A stretch of DNA of 55,749 nt from Eubacterium sp. (lineage in GTDB: Bacteria > Bacillota > Clostridia > Lachnospirales > Lachnospiraceae). The notes under the pieces are model-generated. The model did not search any database, was not told the DNA's origin, and was given only the letters and a program-made list of their open reading frames with translations. The stretch is taken from positions 1-55,749 of the forward strand of contig JALERM010000084.1 of NCBI GenBank assembly GCA_022764165.1, given 5' to 3'. The translations under genes were made by a program, and so were the position numbers. Below are positions 24,629 through 34,389 of this stretch, piece after piece (positions within the stretch are counted from its first letter, which is position 1; each line of letters begins with the position of its first letter).

Positions 24629-25927
24629 ATGAGAATAGTAAAACTGACCAGTGAAACGACCAGAAACATACTGGAAAACATGTTAAAAAGAAGTCCCAGC
24701 CAGTATGGAGAATATGAGAAACGGGTACAGGATATCATCGCCAACGTAAAAGAGAAGAAGGACGAGGCTGTATTTTCTTATACCAGACAGTTTGATAAGG
24801 CAGATATCAACGCTTCAAACATTCGGGTAACAGAAGAGGAAATCCAGGAAGCATATCGTAACGTGGATCCTGCACTTTTGCATGTGATCCGCAAAGCACT
24901 GGTTAATATCGAGAAATACCATGCCCTGCAGAAACAGAACAGCTGGTTTAACAGCACCGAACAGGGTACCATGCTGGGACAGAAAATCACTCCGCTGGCA
25001 AAAGTAGGTGTGTATGTTCCGGGAGGTAAGGCGGTTTATCCGTCATCCGTACTGATGAATATCATGCCGGCAAAAGTAGCAGGTGTGGGAAAGATTATCA
25101 TGACAACTCCCTGCAATGCACAGGGTAAGGTCAATCCGGCTGTTCTGGTTGCAGCAAAAGAAGCAGGGGCAGATGAAGTATATAAAGTCGGCGGTGCACA
25201 GGCAATCGCAGCGCTGGCATTTGGAACGGAAAGCATACCAAAGGTTGATAAGATTGTGGGTCCGGGAAATATTTATGTGGCACTGGCGAAAAAAGCTGTG
25301 TATGGCCATGTGAGTATTGACTCTGTGGCAGGTCCCAGCGAAATTCTTGTACTGGCAGATGAAACTGCCAATCCAAGATATGTGGCAGCGGATCTTTTGT
25401 CACAGGCAGAGCATGACGAACTGGCATCTGCAATTTTGATCACGACCAGTCAGGAACTGGCAGAGAAAGTCAGCGAGGAAGTGGACGGCTTTGTCCGTGT
25501 CCTTGAAAGAAAAGAGATTATTCAGAAATCTCTGGATAATTTTGGATATATTCTGGTGGCGGAACATATGCAGGAAGCGATTGAAACTGCCAATGAAATC
25601 GCATCCGAGCATCTGGAAATTGTGACTGCCAATCCGTTTGAAGTAATGACTAAAATCCGGAATGCGGGTGCAATATTTATCGGGGAATACAGCTGTGAAC
25701 CTCTGGGAGATTATTTTGCAGGCCCCAACCATATTCTTCCTACTAATGGAACTGCAAAGTTCTTTTCACCACTGTCAGTAGATGATTTTGTGAAAAAATC
25801 AAGTATTATTTATTATTCCCGTGAGGCACTGGAACCAATTCATAAAGACATCGAACAATTTGCCAGATCAGAACAGCTGACAGCACATGCGAATTCCATC
25901 GCAGTGCGATTTGAGGGGGAAGATTAA
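24629..25927 (+). CDS. hisD: Histidinol dehydrogenase
   Basis: A 432-residue HisD that oxidises histidinol to histidine with two NAD+, the last step of the pathway. Signature regions: VGVYVPGGKAVYPSSVLMN, KIVGPGNIYVALAKK, SIDSVAGPSEILVLAD, LLSQAEHDE with metal/catalytic residues, EHLEIV, and LGDYFAGPNHILPTNGTAKF. The start ATG follows GGAGGCGTAAGCT, three bases after the hisG stop. Length is standard. Confidence 0.95.
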   Translation: MRIVKLTSETTRNILENMLKRSPSQYGEYEKRVQDIIANVKEKKDEAVFSYTRQFDKADINASNIRVTEEEIQEAYRNVDPALLHVIRKALVNIEKYHALQKQNSWFNSTEQGTMLGQKITPLAKVGVYVPGGKAVYPSSVLMNIMPAKVAGVGKIIMTTPCNAQGKVNPAVLVAAKEAGADEVYKVGGAQAIAALAFGTESIPKVDKIVGPGNIYVALAKKAVYGHVSIDSVAGPSEILVLADETANPRYVAADLLSQAEHDELASAILITTSQELAEKVSEEVDGFVRVLERKEIIQKSLDNFGYILVAEHMQEAIETANEIASEHLEIVTANPFEVMTKIRNAGAIFIGEYSCEPLGDYFAGPNHILPTNGTAKFFSPLSVDDFVKKSSIIYYSREALEPIHKDIEQFARSEQLTAHANSIAVRFEGED

Positions 25928-25929
25928 AT

Positions 25930-26547
25930 ATGGAAATTATCAGAGATAATAAGAATAACTCTCAACGCAGCGTGTTGGTAAAAAGGGATACGAAAGAGAC
26001 AAAGATTTCCCTGAAGCTGAATATTGATGGAAGTGGTAAATCCAGCCTGGATACCGGCATCGGTTTTTTTAACCATATGCTGGATGGATTTTCCCGGCAT
26101 GGCTTTTTTGACCTTGATGTATCTGTGAAAGGTGATCTGGATGTGGACTGTCATCATACGATCGAGGATACCGGAATCGTGCTTGGAACGGCCATCAAAG
26201 AAGCTTTGGGTGATAAGGCGGGAATCCGAAGATATGGCAGTATGATTCTTCCCATGGACGAAGCTCTGGTGCTGTGTGCCGTGGATTTGTCCGGGAGACC
26301 GTACCTGCAGTATCATGCAGAATTCACTGTTCCGAGAGTAGGTGACATGGATACGGAGATGGCGAAAGAATTTTTCTATGCGGTCAGCTATGCTGCCGGC
26401 ATGAATCTCCATATCAAAGTTCTGGACGGAACCAATAATCATCATATCATGGAAGCTATGTTCAAGGCATTTGCCAAGGCACTGGATGAAGCAACACAGG
26501 AAGATCCGAGAATAAAAGGCGTTCTGTCTACTAAGGGCAGTCTGTAG
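25930..26547 (+). CDS. hisB: Imidazoleglycerol-phosphate dehydratase
   Basis: A 205-residue monofunctional HisB dehydratase (no phosphatase domain). It converts imidazole glycerol phosphate to imidazole acetol phosphate. The two manganese-binding His clusters are present: [11 protein letters not shown] (written [15 protein letters not shown]) and [17 protein letters not shown], with [13 protein letters not shown] before them. Start two bases after hisD. Together with hisZGD it indicates normal order for a Clostridial his operon. Confidence 0.95.
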   Translation: MEIIRDNKNNSQRSVLVKRDTKETKISLKLNIDGSGKSSLDTGIGFFNHMLDGFSRHGFFDLDVSVKGDLDVDCHHTIEDTGIVLGTAIKEALGDKAGIRRYGSMILPMDEALVLCAVDLSGRPYLQYHAEFTVPRVGDMDTEMAKEFFYAVSYAAGMNLHIKVLDGTNNHHIMEAMFKAFAKALDEATQEDPRIKGVLSTKGSL

Positions 26548-26560
26548 AAAAGAGGAGTTT

Positions 26561-27847
26561 ATGAACAATAAAGTATTGATACCCTGTATCTATCTGAAAC
26601 AGGGAAAAGCAGTGGAAGGTTTTGGAAAGACAAAGATTTTTGAGGATGGGGATGCTGTCGGTCTTGCAGAAACATATGGAAATAATGGTGCGGACGAACT
26701 TCTGGTATTTGACCTGTCATCCAATGATACGGAACATGAGGAGGCCATAGGATGTATTAAGAAAATTGTACAGAAAGCGGAAATTCCCGTGATTGGTGCC
26801 GGCAATGTCAAACGTATGGAAGATGTGAAAAAGCTGATTTATGCAGGCTGTGAAAAAGCAGTCCTGAATTTCTCCAAGCCGGGTAATGTGTCCATTCTGG
26901 AAGAAGTGTCAAAAAAATTCGGGAAAGAAAAAATTCTCGTCAGCATCTTTATGATTTCTGAATATCGCAATCATAAAGAATTGATTGAGACTTACGCCGG
27001 CGGTATTCTTTGCTTTGAAAGTATTCAGGAGGATATCAAAAAAGAGACAAGTCTTCCTATTCTTCTGCATTCCAACAATATGGAAAAAGAAGAAATGAGG
27101 CAGGTACTGAAAGAAGATCAGTATGACGGAATCAGCGGACAGTATGTGAGCAGCCCTTCGCTTGACTATATGAAATTGAAAAAAGAATGGAGCCAGCTGG
27201 GTATTTCCATGAATACGTTCGAGAGCAGTATTGCCTGGAGTGATTTCAAACTGAACAGTGATGGAATGATTCCGGTTATCGTTCAGGACTATAAAACAGA
27301 TGAAGTTCTGATGCTTGCCTATATGAATGAACTGGCTTTCCAGACAACGCTGGAAACAGGGAAAATGACATACTGGAGCAGAAGCAGAAATGAACTGTGG
27401 ACCAAAGGACTTACCAGCGGACATATCCAGTATGTAAAATCACTGACCCTTGACTGTGATCATGATACGATTCTTGCCCGGGTTTCCCAGATCGGAGCTG
27501 CCTGCCATACAGGTAATAAAACCTGCTTCTTCCAGGAGCTGGTAAAGAAACCCTACGATGACATGAATCCGCTCCGGGTATTTCAGGATGTGTATGATAC
27601 CATCATGGACAGGAAGATTCATCCAAAGGACGGTTCTTACACCAATTACCTGTTTGAAAAGGGAATTGATAAAATACTGAAAAAAGTCGGAGAGGAATGT
27701 ACAGAGATTGTCATTGCCGCCAAAAATCCTGACAAAGAAGAAATCAAATATGAAATCTCAGATTTCCTTTACCATGTGATGGTACTGATGGCTGAAAAAG
27801 GTGTTACATGGGAAGATATCACCAGAGAACTGGCACGCAGGCACTGA
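26561..27847 (+). CDS. hisI: HisIE with an N-terminal degenerate HisF-like barrel
   Basis: A 428-residue three-part protein. Residues ~1-225 resemble the HisF/HisA barrel ([47 protein letters not shown]), but the catalytic Asp11 of HisF is Tyr11 here, and the Asp of the second half-barrel start is not seen in [13 protein letters not shown]. Residues ~235-340 are HisI (PRA-AMP cyclohydrolase): [32 protein letters not shown] with zinc ligands. Residues ~345-428 are HisE (PRA-ATP pyrophosphatase): [29 protein letters not shown]. The last two domains carry out steps 2 and 3. The barrel is probably structural or regulatory. Its operon lacks hisC, hisH, hisA and hisF. Confidence 0.88.
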   Translation: MNNKVLIPCIYLKQGKAVEGFGKTKIFEDGDAVGLAETYGNNGADELLVFDLSSNDTEHEEAIGCIKKIVQKAEIPVIGAGNVKRMEDVKKLIYAGCEKAVLNFSKPGNVSILEEVSKKFGKEKILVSIFMISEYRNHKELIETYAGGILCFESIQEDIKKETSLPILLHSNNMEKEEMRQVLKEDQYDGISGQYVSSPSLDYMKLKKEWSQLGISMNTFESSIAWSDFKLNSDGMIPVIVQDYKTDEVLMLAYMNELAFQTTLETGKMTYWSRSRNELWTKGLTSGHIQYVKSLTLDCDHDTILARVSQIGAACHTGNKTCFFQELVKKPYDDMNPLRVFQDVYDTIMDRKIHPKDGSYTNYLFEKGIDKILKKVGEECTEIVIAAKNPDKEEIKYEISDFLYHVMVLMAEKGVTWEDITRELARRH

Positions 27848-27882
27848 TAATTAGTAAAAATATATTTTTTTTAAAACTGATA

Positions 27883-27912
27883 TTGACAAGAAGAGTTAAT
27901 GGTGATTATACT
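27883..27912 (+). promoter_or_regulatory. Sigma-A promoter of the BMP transporter operon
   Basis: TTGACA (27883-27888) and TATACT (27907-27912) with an 18-base spacer, 38 bases before the lipoprotein start. The intergenic space after hisIE has no clear terminator, only a T-run near 27865. Confidence 0.7.
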
Positions 27913-27950
27913 GACTATTGTCGAAAAAAGTTTATATAGGAGGAGAATCA

Positions 27951-29231
27951 ATGAAAAAGAGAATTATCAGTTTACTGGCAGTGATGGCTTTAACCGTTGG
28001 TACTCTGGCCGGATGTGGATCTTCTGCAGATAAAACGGCTGAGAAATCTGGGACAGAAGCGGCAGGAGAATCAGAAGCAGCAGGTGAAGCTTCTGAAGGT
28101 GAAGACGAGGCTGCTGAAGTTTCTTCTGTTAAAGCAGGTTTTATTTTCCTGCATGATGAAAACTCTACCTATGACCTGAACTTCCTGAATGGTGCAAAGG
28201 AAGCCTGTGAGAAGATGGGTATTGAGTATGTACTGAAGACCAACATTCCGGAAGGTCAGGAGTGTTACGAAGCAGCATGCGAACTTGCGGATGCAGGATG
28301 CAACTTTATCTTTGCAGACAGCTTTGGTCATGAGGACTACATGATCGAGGCAGCAAAGGAATATCCGGAAGTACAGTTCTGCCACGCAACAGGAACAAAA
28401 GCTCACACCGAAAATCTGGACAACTTCCATAATGCATTTGCTTCTATCTATGATGGACGTTATCTGGCTGGTATCGCAGCAGGTATGAAACTGAACGAAA
28501 TGATTGAAAATGGTGATATTACCGAAGATCAGGCTAAGATGGGATACGTTGGTGCATTTACTTATGCAGAAGTTATCTCCGGTTACACCTCTTTCTTCCT
28601 GGGTGCACGCTCTGTCTGCCCAAGTGTTACCATGGAAGTAACCTTTACCGGTTCCTGGTATGACGAGACTGCTGAGAAGGAAGGCGCTAACAAACTGATC
28701 CAGAATGGCTGTGTTCTGATTAGCCAGCATGCAGACTCTATGGGTGCACCGACTGCCTGTGAGACTGCAGGTGTTCCAAACGTTTCTTACAACGGAAGCA
28801 CTATTAGTGCATGCCCGAATACTTTCCTGGTATCTTCCAGAATCAACTGGGCTCCGTACTTTGAGTATGCAATGGGCTGTGTAGCTGACGGAACAGCAAT
28901 TGCTACTGACTGGTGTGGTACTCTGGAGACCGGTTCTGTAGAACTGACAGAACTTGGTACAGCAGTGGCAGAAGGAACAAAAGAAGCGATCGAAGCAGCA
29001 AAAGCTGATCTGATCGCAGGAAATATTCATGTATTTGATATCTCTACTTTCACCGTAGAGGGTGCAGCTCTGGAAAGCTATGAGGCAGATGTGGATACAG
29101 ATGCAGATTACACACCGGATCATGATGTTATAGTTGATGGTTACTTCAATGAATCCGGAGAAGGATTCCGTTCTGCTCCATATTTCAATGTACAGATTGA
29201 TGGAATCAGCCTTCTGGATACCGCATTCTAA
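27951..29231 (+). CDS. BMP-family substrate-binding lipoprotein (nucleoside-type ABC transporter)
   Basis: A 426-residue precursor. ATG 27951 is preceded by AGGAGGAG; an in-frame ATG at 27918 is upstream of that site and unlikely. The signal peptide ends in the lipobox LAGC with Cys22, followed by an acidic, Ala/Glu/Ser-rich linker. The mature domain is a periplasmic-binding-protein-like I fold of the Bmp/PnrA group (KAGFIFLHDENSTYDLNFLNG; NAFASIYDGRYLAGIAAGMKL; GYVGAFTYAEVISGYTSFFLG). Relatives bind nucleosides such as guanosine and inosine. Three transporter genes follow in the same operon. The ligand is inferred. Confidence 0.9.
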   Translation: MKKRIISLLAVMALTVGTLAGCGSSADKTAEKSGTEAAGESEAAGEASEGEDEAAEVSSVKAGFIFLHDENSTYDLNFLNGAKEACEKMGIEYVLKTNIPEGQECYEAACELADAGCNFIFADSFGHEDYMIEAAKEYPEVQFCHATGTKAHTENLDNFHNAFASIYDGRYLAGIAAGMKLNEMIENGDITEDQAKMGYVGAFTYAEVISGYTSFFLGARSVCPSVTMEVTFTGSWYDETAEKEGANKLIQNGCVLISQHADSMGAPTACETAGVPNVSYNGSTISACPNTFLVSSRINWAPYFEYAMGCVADGTAIATDWCGTLETGSVELTELGTAVAEGTKEAIEAAKADLIAGNIHVFDISTFTVEGAALESYEADVDTDADYTPDHDVIVDGYFNESGEGFRSAPYFNVQIDGISLLDTAF

Positions 29232-29267
29232 TTATAAGCCTTGCAATTGGACTCTTGAAAGAATTGC

Positions 29268-29304
29268 AGAGGGCGGTACAGCGATTTTCGCCGCACCGCC
29301 CTCT
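29268..29304 (+). terminator. Intercistronic hairpin between binding protein and ATPase genes
   Basis: AGAGGGCGGT (29268-29277) pairs perfectly with ACCGCCCTCT (29295-29304), extended inside by GCGA/TCGC. It is followed by only a short T-run (CTTTACGTTA). In ABC operons such a stem usually protects the binding-protein mRNA end and lowers expression of the genes behind it. Confidence 0.7.
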
Positions 29305-29358
29305 TTACGTTATAAGGTATCAGGTGGGTGGAACAGTTAAAAAATCGAAAGGGGACAA

Positions 29359-30894
29359 ATGATGGAAACAAAAACAGCCGCAGTTTCAATGCGCAATGTT
29401 ACGAAAACTTTTGGTTCCGTAATCGCCAACGATAAGGTAAACCTTGATATTTACAAGGGGGAGATCCTGGCATTGCTTGGTGAGAACGGGAGCGGAAAGA
29501 CAACCTTGCTGAACATGCTTTCCGGTATTTATTTTCCGGATGAAGGTCAGATTTTTATCAATGGAAAGGAAGTACTCATTAAGTCGCCGAAAGATGCCCT
29601 GGATTTGGGTATCGGTATGGTGCACCAGCATTTTAAGCTGATTGATGTGCTTTCTGCCACAGAAAATATTATTCTGGGGCTGGAAGGAAAGCTGAATATC
29701 AAAGAAGCTTCCCAAAAGATTGAGAAAATCTGCAGTAAATATGGATTTGAAGTGGATCCAAAGCAGAAGGTTTATGATATGTCTGTGTCTCAGAAACAGA
29801 CAGTGGAAATTGTAAAGGTTCTGTACCGTGGTGCAGATATTCTGATTCTGGATGAACCAACGGCTGTATTGACCCCTCAGGAGTCGGAGAAGCTGTTTAA
29901 CGTACTGCGGAAAATGCGGGATGACGGAAAAGCTATTGTCATCATTACCCATAAAATGCATGAAGTGGAGTCGCTTTCCGACCGTGTGGCGGTTTTGCGT
30001 GATGGCTGCTATATCGGTGATATGGCAACAAAAGATACCAATGTGACAGAGATGACAAACATGATGGTGGGCCATGCTGTTACCCTGAATATGGAACGGC
30101 CGGATCCGGTCAATCCAAAACCGCGTATTGAAGTGCAGGGTCTGACGGTTCGAAGTGAGGATGGAATCGTCAAGGTAAAAGGCGTATCTTTTACAGCAAA
30201 CAGCGGTGAAATTCTCGGTATTGCAGGCGTTTCAGGTTCCGGTCAGAAAGAACTTCTGGAAGCAATTGCAGGACTTCAGGCAGTTGAATCAGGTACTGTC
30301 ACTTATGTGGAGGATGACGGAACTAAGGTATCCCTGCTTGGTATGGATCCCCTGAAGATTGCCGAGAAGGGAGTATCTCTTTCATTTGTACCGGAGGATC
30401 GTCTGGGTATGGGTCTTGTGGCAAATATGGATTTGGTAGATAATATGATGCTCCGTTCCTTCCGAAGCGGCCGCACCCCGTTTACCAACCGAAAATCACC
30501 GAAAAAACTGGCGGAAGATGTAGTAAAACGTCTGGGTGTATCTACTCCCGGAGTTCACACACCGGTTCGAAGACTGTCCGGAGGAAATGTACAGAAAGTG
30601 CTGGTAGGGCGTGAGATTGCTTCCGAGCCAACCGTTTTGATGACAGCGTATGCGGTGCGTGGTCTGGATATTAATTCCTCCTACACCATTTATGATCAGA
30701 TCAACGAGCAGAAGAAGAAAGGCGTAGCTGTTATCTTTGTAGGCGAGGATCTGGATGTTATGGTAGAATTGTGCGATAAGATCATGGTACTTTGCGGCGG
30801 TCAGGTCAGCGGTATCGTAGATGCAAGGAATACAGATAAAAATCAGGTCGGTTTCATGATGACCAGAGTAGGAGGAAGCAAGAACCATGAATAA
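29359..30894 (+). CDS. ABC transporter ATP-binding protein, tandem NBDs (nucleoside type)
   Basis: 511 residues with two ATPase domains, the arrangement of BMP/CUT2-type importers. NBD1 is complete: Walker A GENGSGKTTLLNM, signature MSVSQKQTVEIVKV, Walker B ILILDEPTAVL. NBD2 has a changed Walker A region (GIAGVSGSGQKELLEAI), a good signature (LSGGNVQKVLVGREI), and a Walker B read as VLMTAYAVRGLD, lacking the D-E pair. So one catalytic site is probably inactive. Either ATG 29359 or ATG 29362 could be the start; the second has better spacing to AAAGGGG. It overlaps the permease gene by eight bases. Confidence 0.92.
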   Translation: MMETKTAAVSMRNVTKTFGSVIANDKVNLDIYKGEILALLGENGSGKTTLLNMLSGIYFPDEGQIFINGKEVLIKSPKDALDLGIGMVHQHFKLIDVLSATENIILGLEGKLNIKEASQKIEKICSKYGFEVDPKQKVYDMSVSQKQTVEIVKVLYRGADILILDEPTAVLTPQESEKLFNVLRKMRDDGKAIVIITHKMHEVESLSDRVAVLRDGCYIGDMATKDTNVTEMTNMMVGHAVTLNMERPDPVNPKPRIEVQGLTVRSEDGIVKVKGVSFTANSGEILGIAGVSGSGQKELLEAIAGLQAVESGTVTYVEDDGTKVSLLGMDPLKIAEKGVSLSFVPEDRLGMGLVANMDLVDNMMLRSFRSGRTPFTNRKSPKKLAEDVVKRLGVSTPGVHTPVRRLSGGNVQKVLVGREIASEPTVLMTAYAVRGLDINSSYTIYDQINEQKKKGVAVIFVGEDLDVMVELCDKIMVLCGGQVSGIVDARNTDKNQVGFMMTRVGGSKNHE

Positions 30895-31990
30895 GAAAAA
30901 GAAGGAATTGTTCTTTCATATAGTAAAAAGGGATGCGCTTCCCTGGTACAGTTCTCTGAGAATCCGTATGACGGCAATTTTACTGGCCCTGCTTGTCTGT
31001 GCCATTGTTACCACGATTACCACCGGAATTAATCCTGTTCAGGTGTTCGGCTCTGTTTTTGCAGGTGCATTTGGTACTGCCCGCAAAACCTGGATTACCC
31101 TTCAGAATACAGCCATTTTGCTTCTGATCGCTTTGGCACTTACGCCTGCATTTAAGATGAAGTTCTGGAACATTGGAGGGGAAGGTCAGGTACTCATCGG
31201 AGGACTTGCTGCGGCAGCATGTATGATCTGCCTGGAAGGAAAGGTATCCAATGGTATGTTGATTGTACTTATGGTCATTGCCAGCATTGCTTCAGGTATG
31301 GTCTGGGCTTTCATTCCGGCTTTCTTTAAGGCAAAATGGGGGACCAATGAGACGCTGTCTACACTGATGATGAACTATATCGCCACCCAGCTGGTTGCTT
31401 TCTTTATAATCGTGTGGGAAGTACCAAAAGGATCCGGAAAAATCGGTATTATCAATCAGAATTCCAACGCCGGCTGGCTGCCTCAGGTATTCGGCTCCAA
31501 GTATCTGCTGATGATTCTGGTAGCTATGGTAATTACAGTCTTTATGTATATCTATCTGAATTACACCAAACAGGGATATGAGATTTCTGTTGTGGGTGAA
31601 AGTGAAAATACAGCAAAATATGCAGGAATTAAGGTTCCGAAAGTCATTATTCGTACTATGATGCTTTCCGGTGCTGTCTGTGGTCTGGTAGGACTTCTGC
31701 TGGTAGGCGGTATCAATCATACCATTACTACTACCATTGCCGGCGGTCAGGGATTTACCGCTGTTCTGGTATCCTGGATGTCCAAGTTCAATCCGTTGAT
31801 CATGGTTTTCTCCAGTGCACTGATCATCTTTATGGATCGTGGTGCCGGTGAGATTTCAACGGCTTTCGGGCTGAATCATTCCTACTCAGATATTCTGACC
31901 GGAATTATCCTGTTTTTCATTATCGGATGTGAATTTTTCATTTCCTATCGGATTCAATTCCGTAAAAAAGCAGAAAAGGAGGCAAAATAA
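30887..31990 (+). CDS. ABC transporter permease (nucleoside type, first)
   Basis: A 367-residue integral membrane protein of the BPD_transp_2 family (NupP/YufP-like) with about nine hydrophobic helices. Conserved segments are FKMKFWNIGGEGQVLIGGLAAA, NETLSTLMMNYIATQL, and GGQGFTAVLVSWMSKFNPL, the typical repeat of these permeases. It pairs with the next permease to form the channel for the BMP binding protein. Its start lies inside the end of the ATPase gene, showing translational coupling. Confidence 0.9.
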   Translation: MNKKKKELFFHIVKRDALPWYSSLRIRMTAILLALLVCAIVTTITTGINPVQVFGSVFAGAFGTARKTWITLQNTAILLLIALALTPAFKMKFWNIGGEGQVLIGGLAAAACMICLEGKVSNGMLIVLMVIASIASGMVWAFIPAFFKAKWGTNETLSTLMMNYIATQLVAFFIIVWEVPKGSGKIGIINQNSNAGWLPQVFGSKYLLMILVAMVITVFMYIYLNYTKQGYEISVVGESENTAKYAGIKVPKVIIRTMMLSGAVCGLVGLLLVGGINHTITTTIAGGQGFTAVLVSWMSKFNPLIMVFSSALIIFMDRGAGEISTAFGLNHSYSDILTGIILFFIIGCEFFISYRIQFRKKAEKEAK

Positions 31991-31992
31991 TC

Positions 31993-32991
31993 ATGTGGAA
32001 TTTTTTACTTGCATTTATTCCAAGAGCTGTGGTACAGGGTATCCCGCTTCTGTACGGAAGTACCGGAGAAATTATTACTGAGAAATCCGGAAACCTGAAT
32101 CTGGGAATTCCCGGTGTCATGTATGTAGGTGCGATCAGCGGCGTGATTGGCTCCTTTATCTATGAGAGATCCGTGGGGGGTGCCGGTCTGAATCCGGTAC
32201 TGGCTATCTTGATTCCAATGGTATGCTGCCTGCTGGGTTCTCTTCTGATGGGACTTCTGTATTGCTTCCTGACGGTTACCCTGCGTGCCAACCAGAACGT
32301 AACAGGTCTTGCCATGACCACCTTTGGTGTGGGCTTTGGTAACTTTTTCGGTGGTTCTCTGATCAAGCTGGTGGACAGTGATGTTCCATCCATCGCCCTG
32401 ACTGCCACCAGCGGATATTTCAGCAAAGCACTTCCTTTTGCATCAAAGCTGGGATGGTTTGGAAAACTGTTTCTTTCCTATGGGTTCCTGGCTTATCTGG
32501 GAGTAGCCATCGCTCTGGCTGCGTCCTACTTCCTGAACCATACACGTACAGGTCTGCATCTGAGAGCAGTAGGTGAAAATCCAAATACTGCTGATGCCGT
32601 TGGTATCGATGTGACCAAATACAAATATGTTACCACCTGTGTAGGCTGTATGATCGCAGGTCTTGGCGGTCTTTATTACGTTATGGACTATGCCTGTGGT
32701 GTATGGTCCAATGATGCCTTTGGTGACAGAGGATGGCTTGCCATTGCTCTCGTTATCTTTACAATCTGGCGTCCAAACCTGAGTGTACTGGCATCCTTCC
32801 TGTTTGGCGGCCTTTACATTCTGTACCTGTATATACCAACCGGTATGGATCACATGGAATACCAGGAACTGTACAAGATGATCCCTTATGTAGTAACACT
32901 GGTGGTGCTTGTTGTGACCAGTATGCGAAGCAAGCGGGAAAGCCAGCCGCCGGCAAGCCTGGGATTGCCTTACTTCAGGGAGGAGCGGTAG
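31993..32991 (+). CDS. ABC transporter permease (nucleoside type, second)
   Basis: A 332-residue NupQ/YufQ-like permease starting two bases after the first permease. It has the family opening VQGIPLLYGSTGEIITEKSG with NLNLGIPGVMYVGA, LRANQNVTGLAMTTFGVG, AVGENPNTADAVGIDV, and FGDRGWLAIALVIFTIWRPN. It completes the four-gene importer. No terminator is evident before trkA, and the two may be cotranscribed. Confidence 0.9.
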   Translation: MWNFLLAFIPRAVVQGIPLLYGSTGEIITEKSGNLNLGIPGVMYVGAISGVIGSFIYERSVGGAGLNPVLAILIPMVCCLLGSLLMGLLYCFLTVTLRANQNVTGLAMTTFGVGFGNFFGGSLIKLVDSDVPSIALTATSGYFSKALPFASKLGWFGKLFLSYGFLAYLGVAIALAASYFLNHTRTGLHLRAVGENPNTADAVGIDVTKYKYVTTCVGCMIAGLGGLYYVMDYACGVWSNDAFGDRGWLAIALVIFTIWRPNLSVLASFLFGGLYILYLYIPTGMDHMEYQELYKMIPYVVTLVVLVVTSMRSKRESQPPASLGLPYFREER

Positions 32992-33020
32992 CGGCAAAAT
33001 TCTATTTTTTTGGAGGAAGT

Positions 33021-34379
33021 ATGAAAATAATTATTATAGGCTGCGGCAAGGTGGGTTTTGCTCTGGCCGAGGAATTGACACGTGAAGAGCATGATGTGAC
33101 AGTGATTGACGCTTCTGCCCAACGCCTGCAGGAAGTGGCTGAAGACTTGGATGCCCTTCAGATTGTGGGAAATGGTTCCAGTATCAGTGTGCTGATGGAA
33201 GCGGGGGTAAAGGATGCTGATCTTTTAGTTGCGGTGACAGGTTCTGATGAGCTGAACCTGTTGTGCTGCCTGATCGCAAAAAAGACAGGACACTGTCAGA
33301 CGGTTGCCCGCGTGAGAAATCCTGTATATAACAAAGAAATCGGATTTATCAAGGATAGTCTCGGTATTTCCATGATTATCAATCCGGAGCTGGCGGCAGC
33401 GATGGAAATCGCCCGCTTGCTGCGTTTTCCTTCAGCCATTAAAATCGATACTTTTGCAAAAGGTCGTGTGGAACTGTTAAAATTCCGCATCAAACCGGAG
33501 TTTCATCTGGATCAGCTTTCCATCGCAGAACTTTCCCGAAAGGCGAAAGGGGATGTGCTTGTAACCGGTGTAGAGAGAGGGGAAGAAGCGTATATACCGA
33601 ATGGCGATTTTGTTCTGAAAAATGGCGATTTTATTTCTATTATTGCATCTCCCAGGAATGCAGCTGCCTTTTTCTACGGTATTGGTCTGAAAACCAATCA
33701 GGTGAAAAACTGTATGATGGTCGGCGGAGGTACCATAGCTGTTTATCTTGCCCGACAGCTGCTGGATATGAAGATCAAAGTGGTGATCGTTGAAAAATCG
33801 AAAAAAAGATGTGAGGAACTGGCACGGACGCTTCCGGAGGCAGTGATTATCCATGGTGACGGTACCAATAAGAAGCTTTTGAAAGAAGAAAATCTGGAAA
33901 ATGCAGAGGCTTTTGTAACACTGACCAATATGGATGAAGAGAATATCCTGCTGGCTTTGTTTGCCAAAGAAAACACTTCTGCAAAACTGGTGACAAAAGT
34001 AAACAGGATATCTTTTGACGGCATTATTGATCAGCTGGATCTGGGAAGCGTGATTTATCCCAAATACATTACGACGGATTATATTTTACAGTATACCCGT
34101 GCTATGCAAAATTCTATCGGAAGTAATGTGGAGACACTGTATCATATCCTGGATAATAAGGCTGAGGCACTGGAGTTTTCTATCCGGGAAAACTCTCAGG
34201 TGGCAGATGTTCCGCTGAAAGATCTCCATCTGAAAAACAATCTGTTGATTGGATGTATTAACCGGAATGGAAAAATCATCATTCCCCGCGGTAACGACTG
34301 CATTCAGGTGGGGGATACCGTAATTGTCGTTACGACCCAGAAGGGTCTTGATGATATTCAGGACATTCTGGCAAGGTAG
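33021..34379 (+). CDS. trkA: Trk potassium transporter peripheral protein TrkA
   Basis: A 452-residue TrkA with two RCK units, each a Rossmann NAD-binding domain plus a TrkA_C domain: IIGCGKVGFALAEEL at residue ~5 and MVGGGTIAVYLARQLL at ~235. It sits on the cytoplasmic face and gates TrkH in response to nucleotides. ATG 33021 is chosen for the GGAGG at 33012-33016; the longer open frame upstream is a shadow of the permease gene. TrkH begins ten bases after its stop. Confidence 0.93.
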   Translation: MKIIIIGCGKVGFALAEELTREEHDVTVIDASAQRLQEVAEDLDALQIVGNGSSISVLMEAGVKDADLLVAVTGSDELNLLCCLIAKKTGHCQTVARVRNPVYNKEIGFIKDSLGISMIINPELAAAMEIARLLRFPSAIKIDTFAKGRVELLKFRIKPEFHLDQLSIAELSRKAKGDVLVTGVERGEEAYIPNGDFVLKNGDFISIIASPRNAAAFFYGIGLKTNQVKNCMMVGGGTIAVYLARQLLDMKIKVVIVEKSKKRCEELARTLPEAVIIHGDGTNKKLLKEENLENAEAFVTLTNMDEENILLALFAKENTSAKLVTKVNRISFDGIIDQLDLGSVIYPKYITTDYILQYTRAMQNSIGSNVETLYHILDNKAEALEFSIRENSQVADVPLKDLHLKNNLLIGCINRNGKIIIPRGNDCIQVGDTVIVVTTQKGLDDIQDILAR

Positions 34380-34389
34380 GTGTGGGAAG

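Noticed and set aside
28071-29123. A 350-codon open frame on the minus strand
   Set aside because: Antisense to the BMP lipoprotein gene; Cys/Ser/Phe-rich composition without any recognisable domain, a codon-bias shadow.
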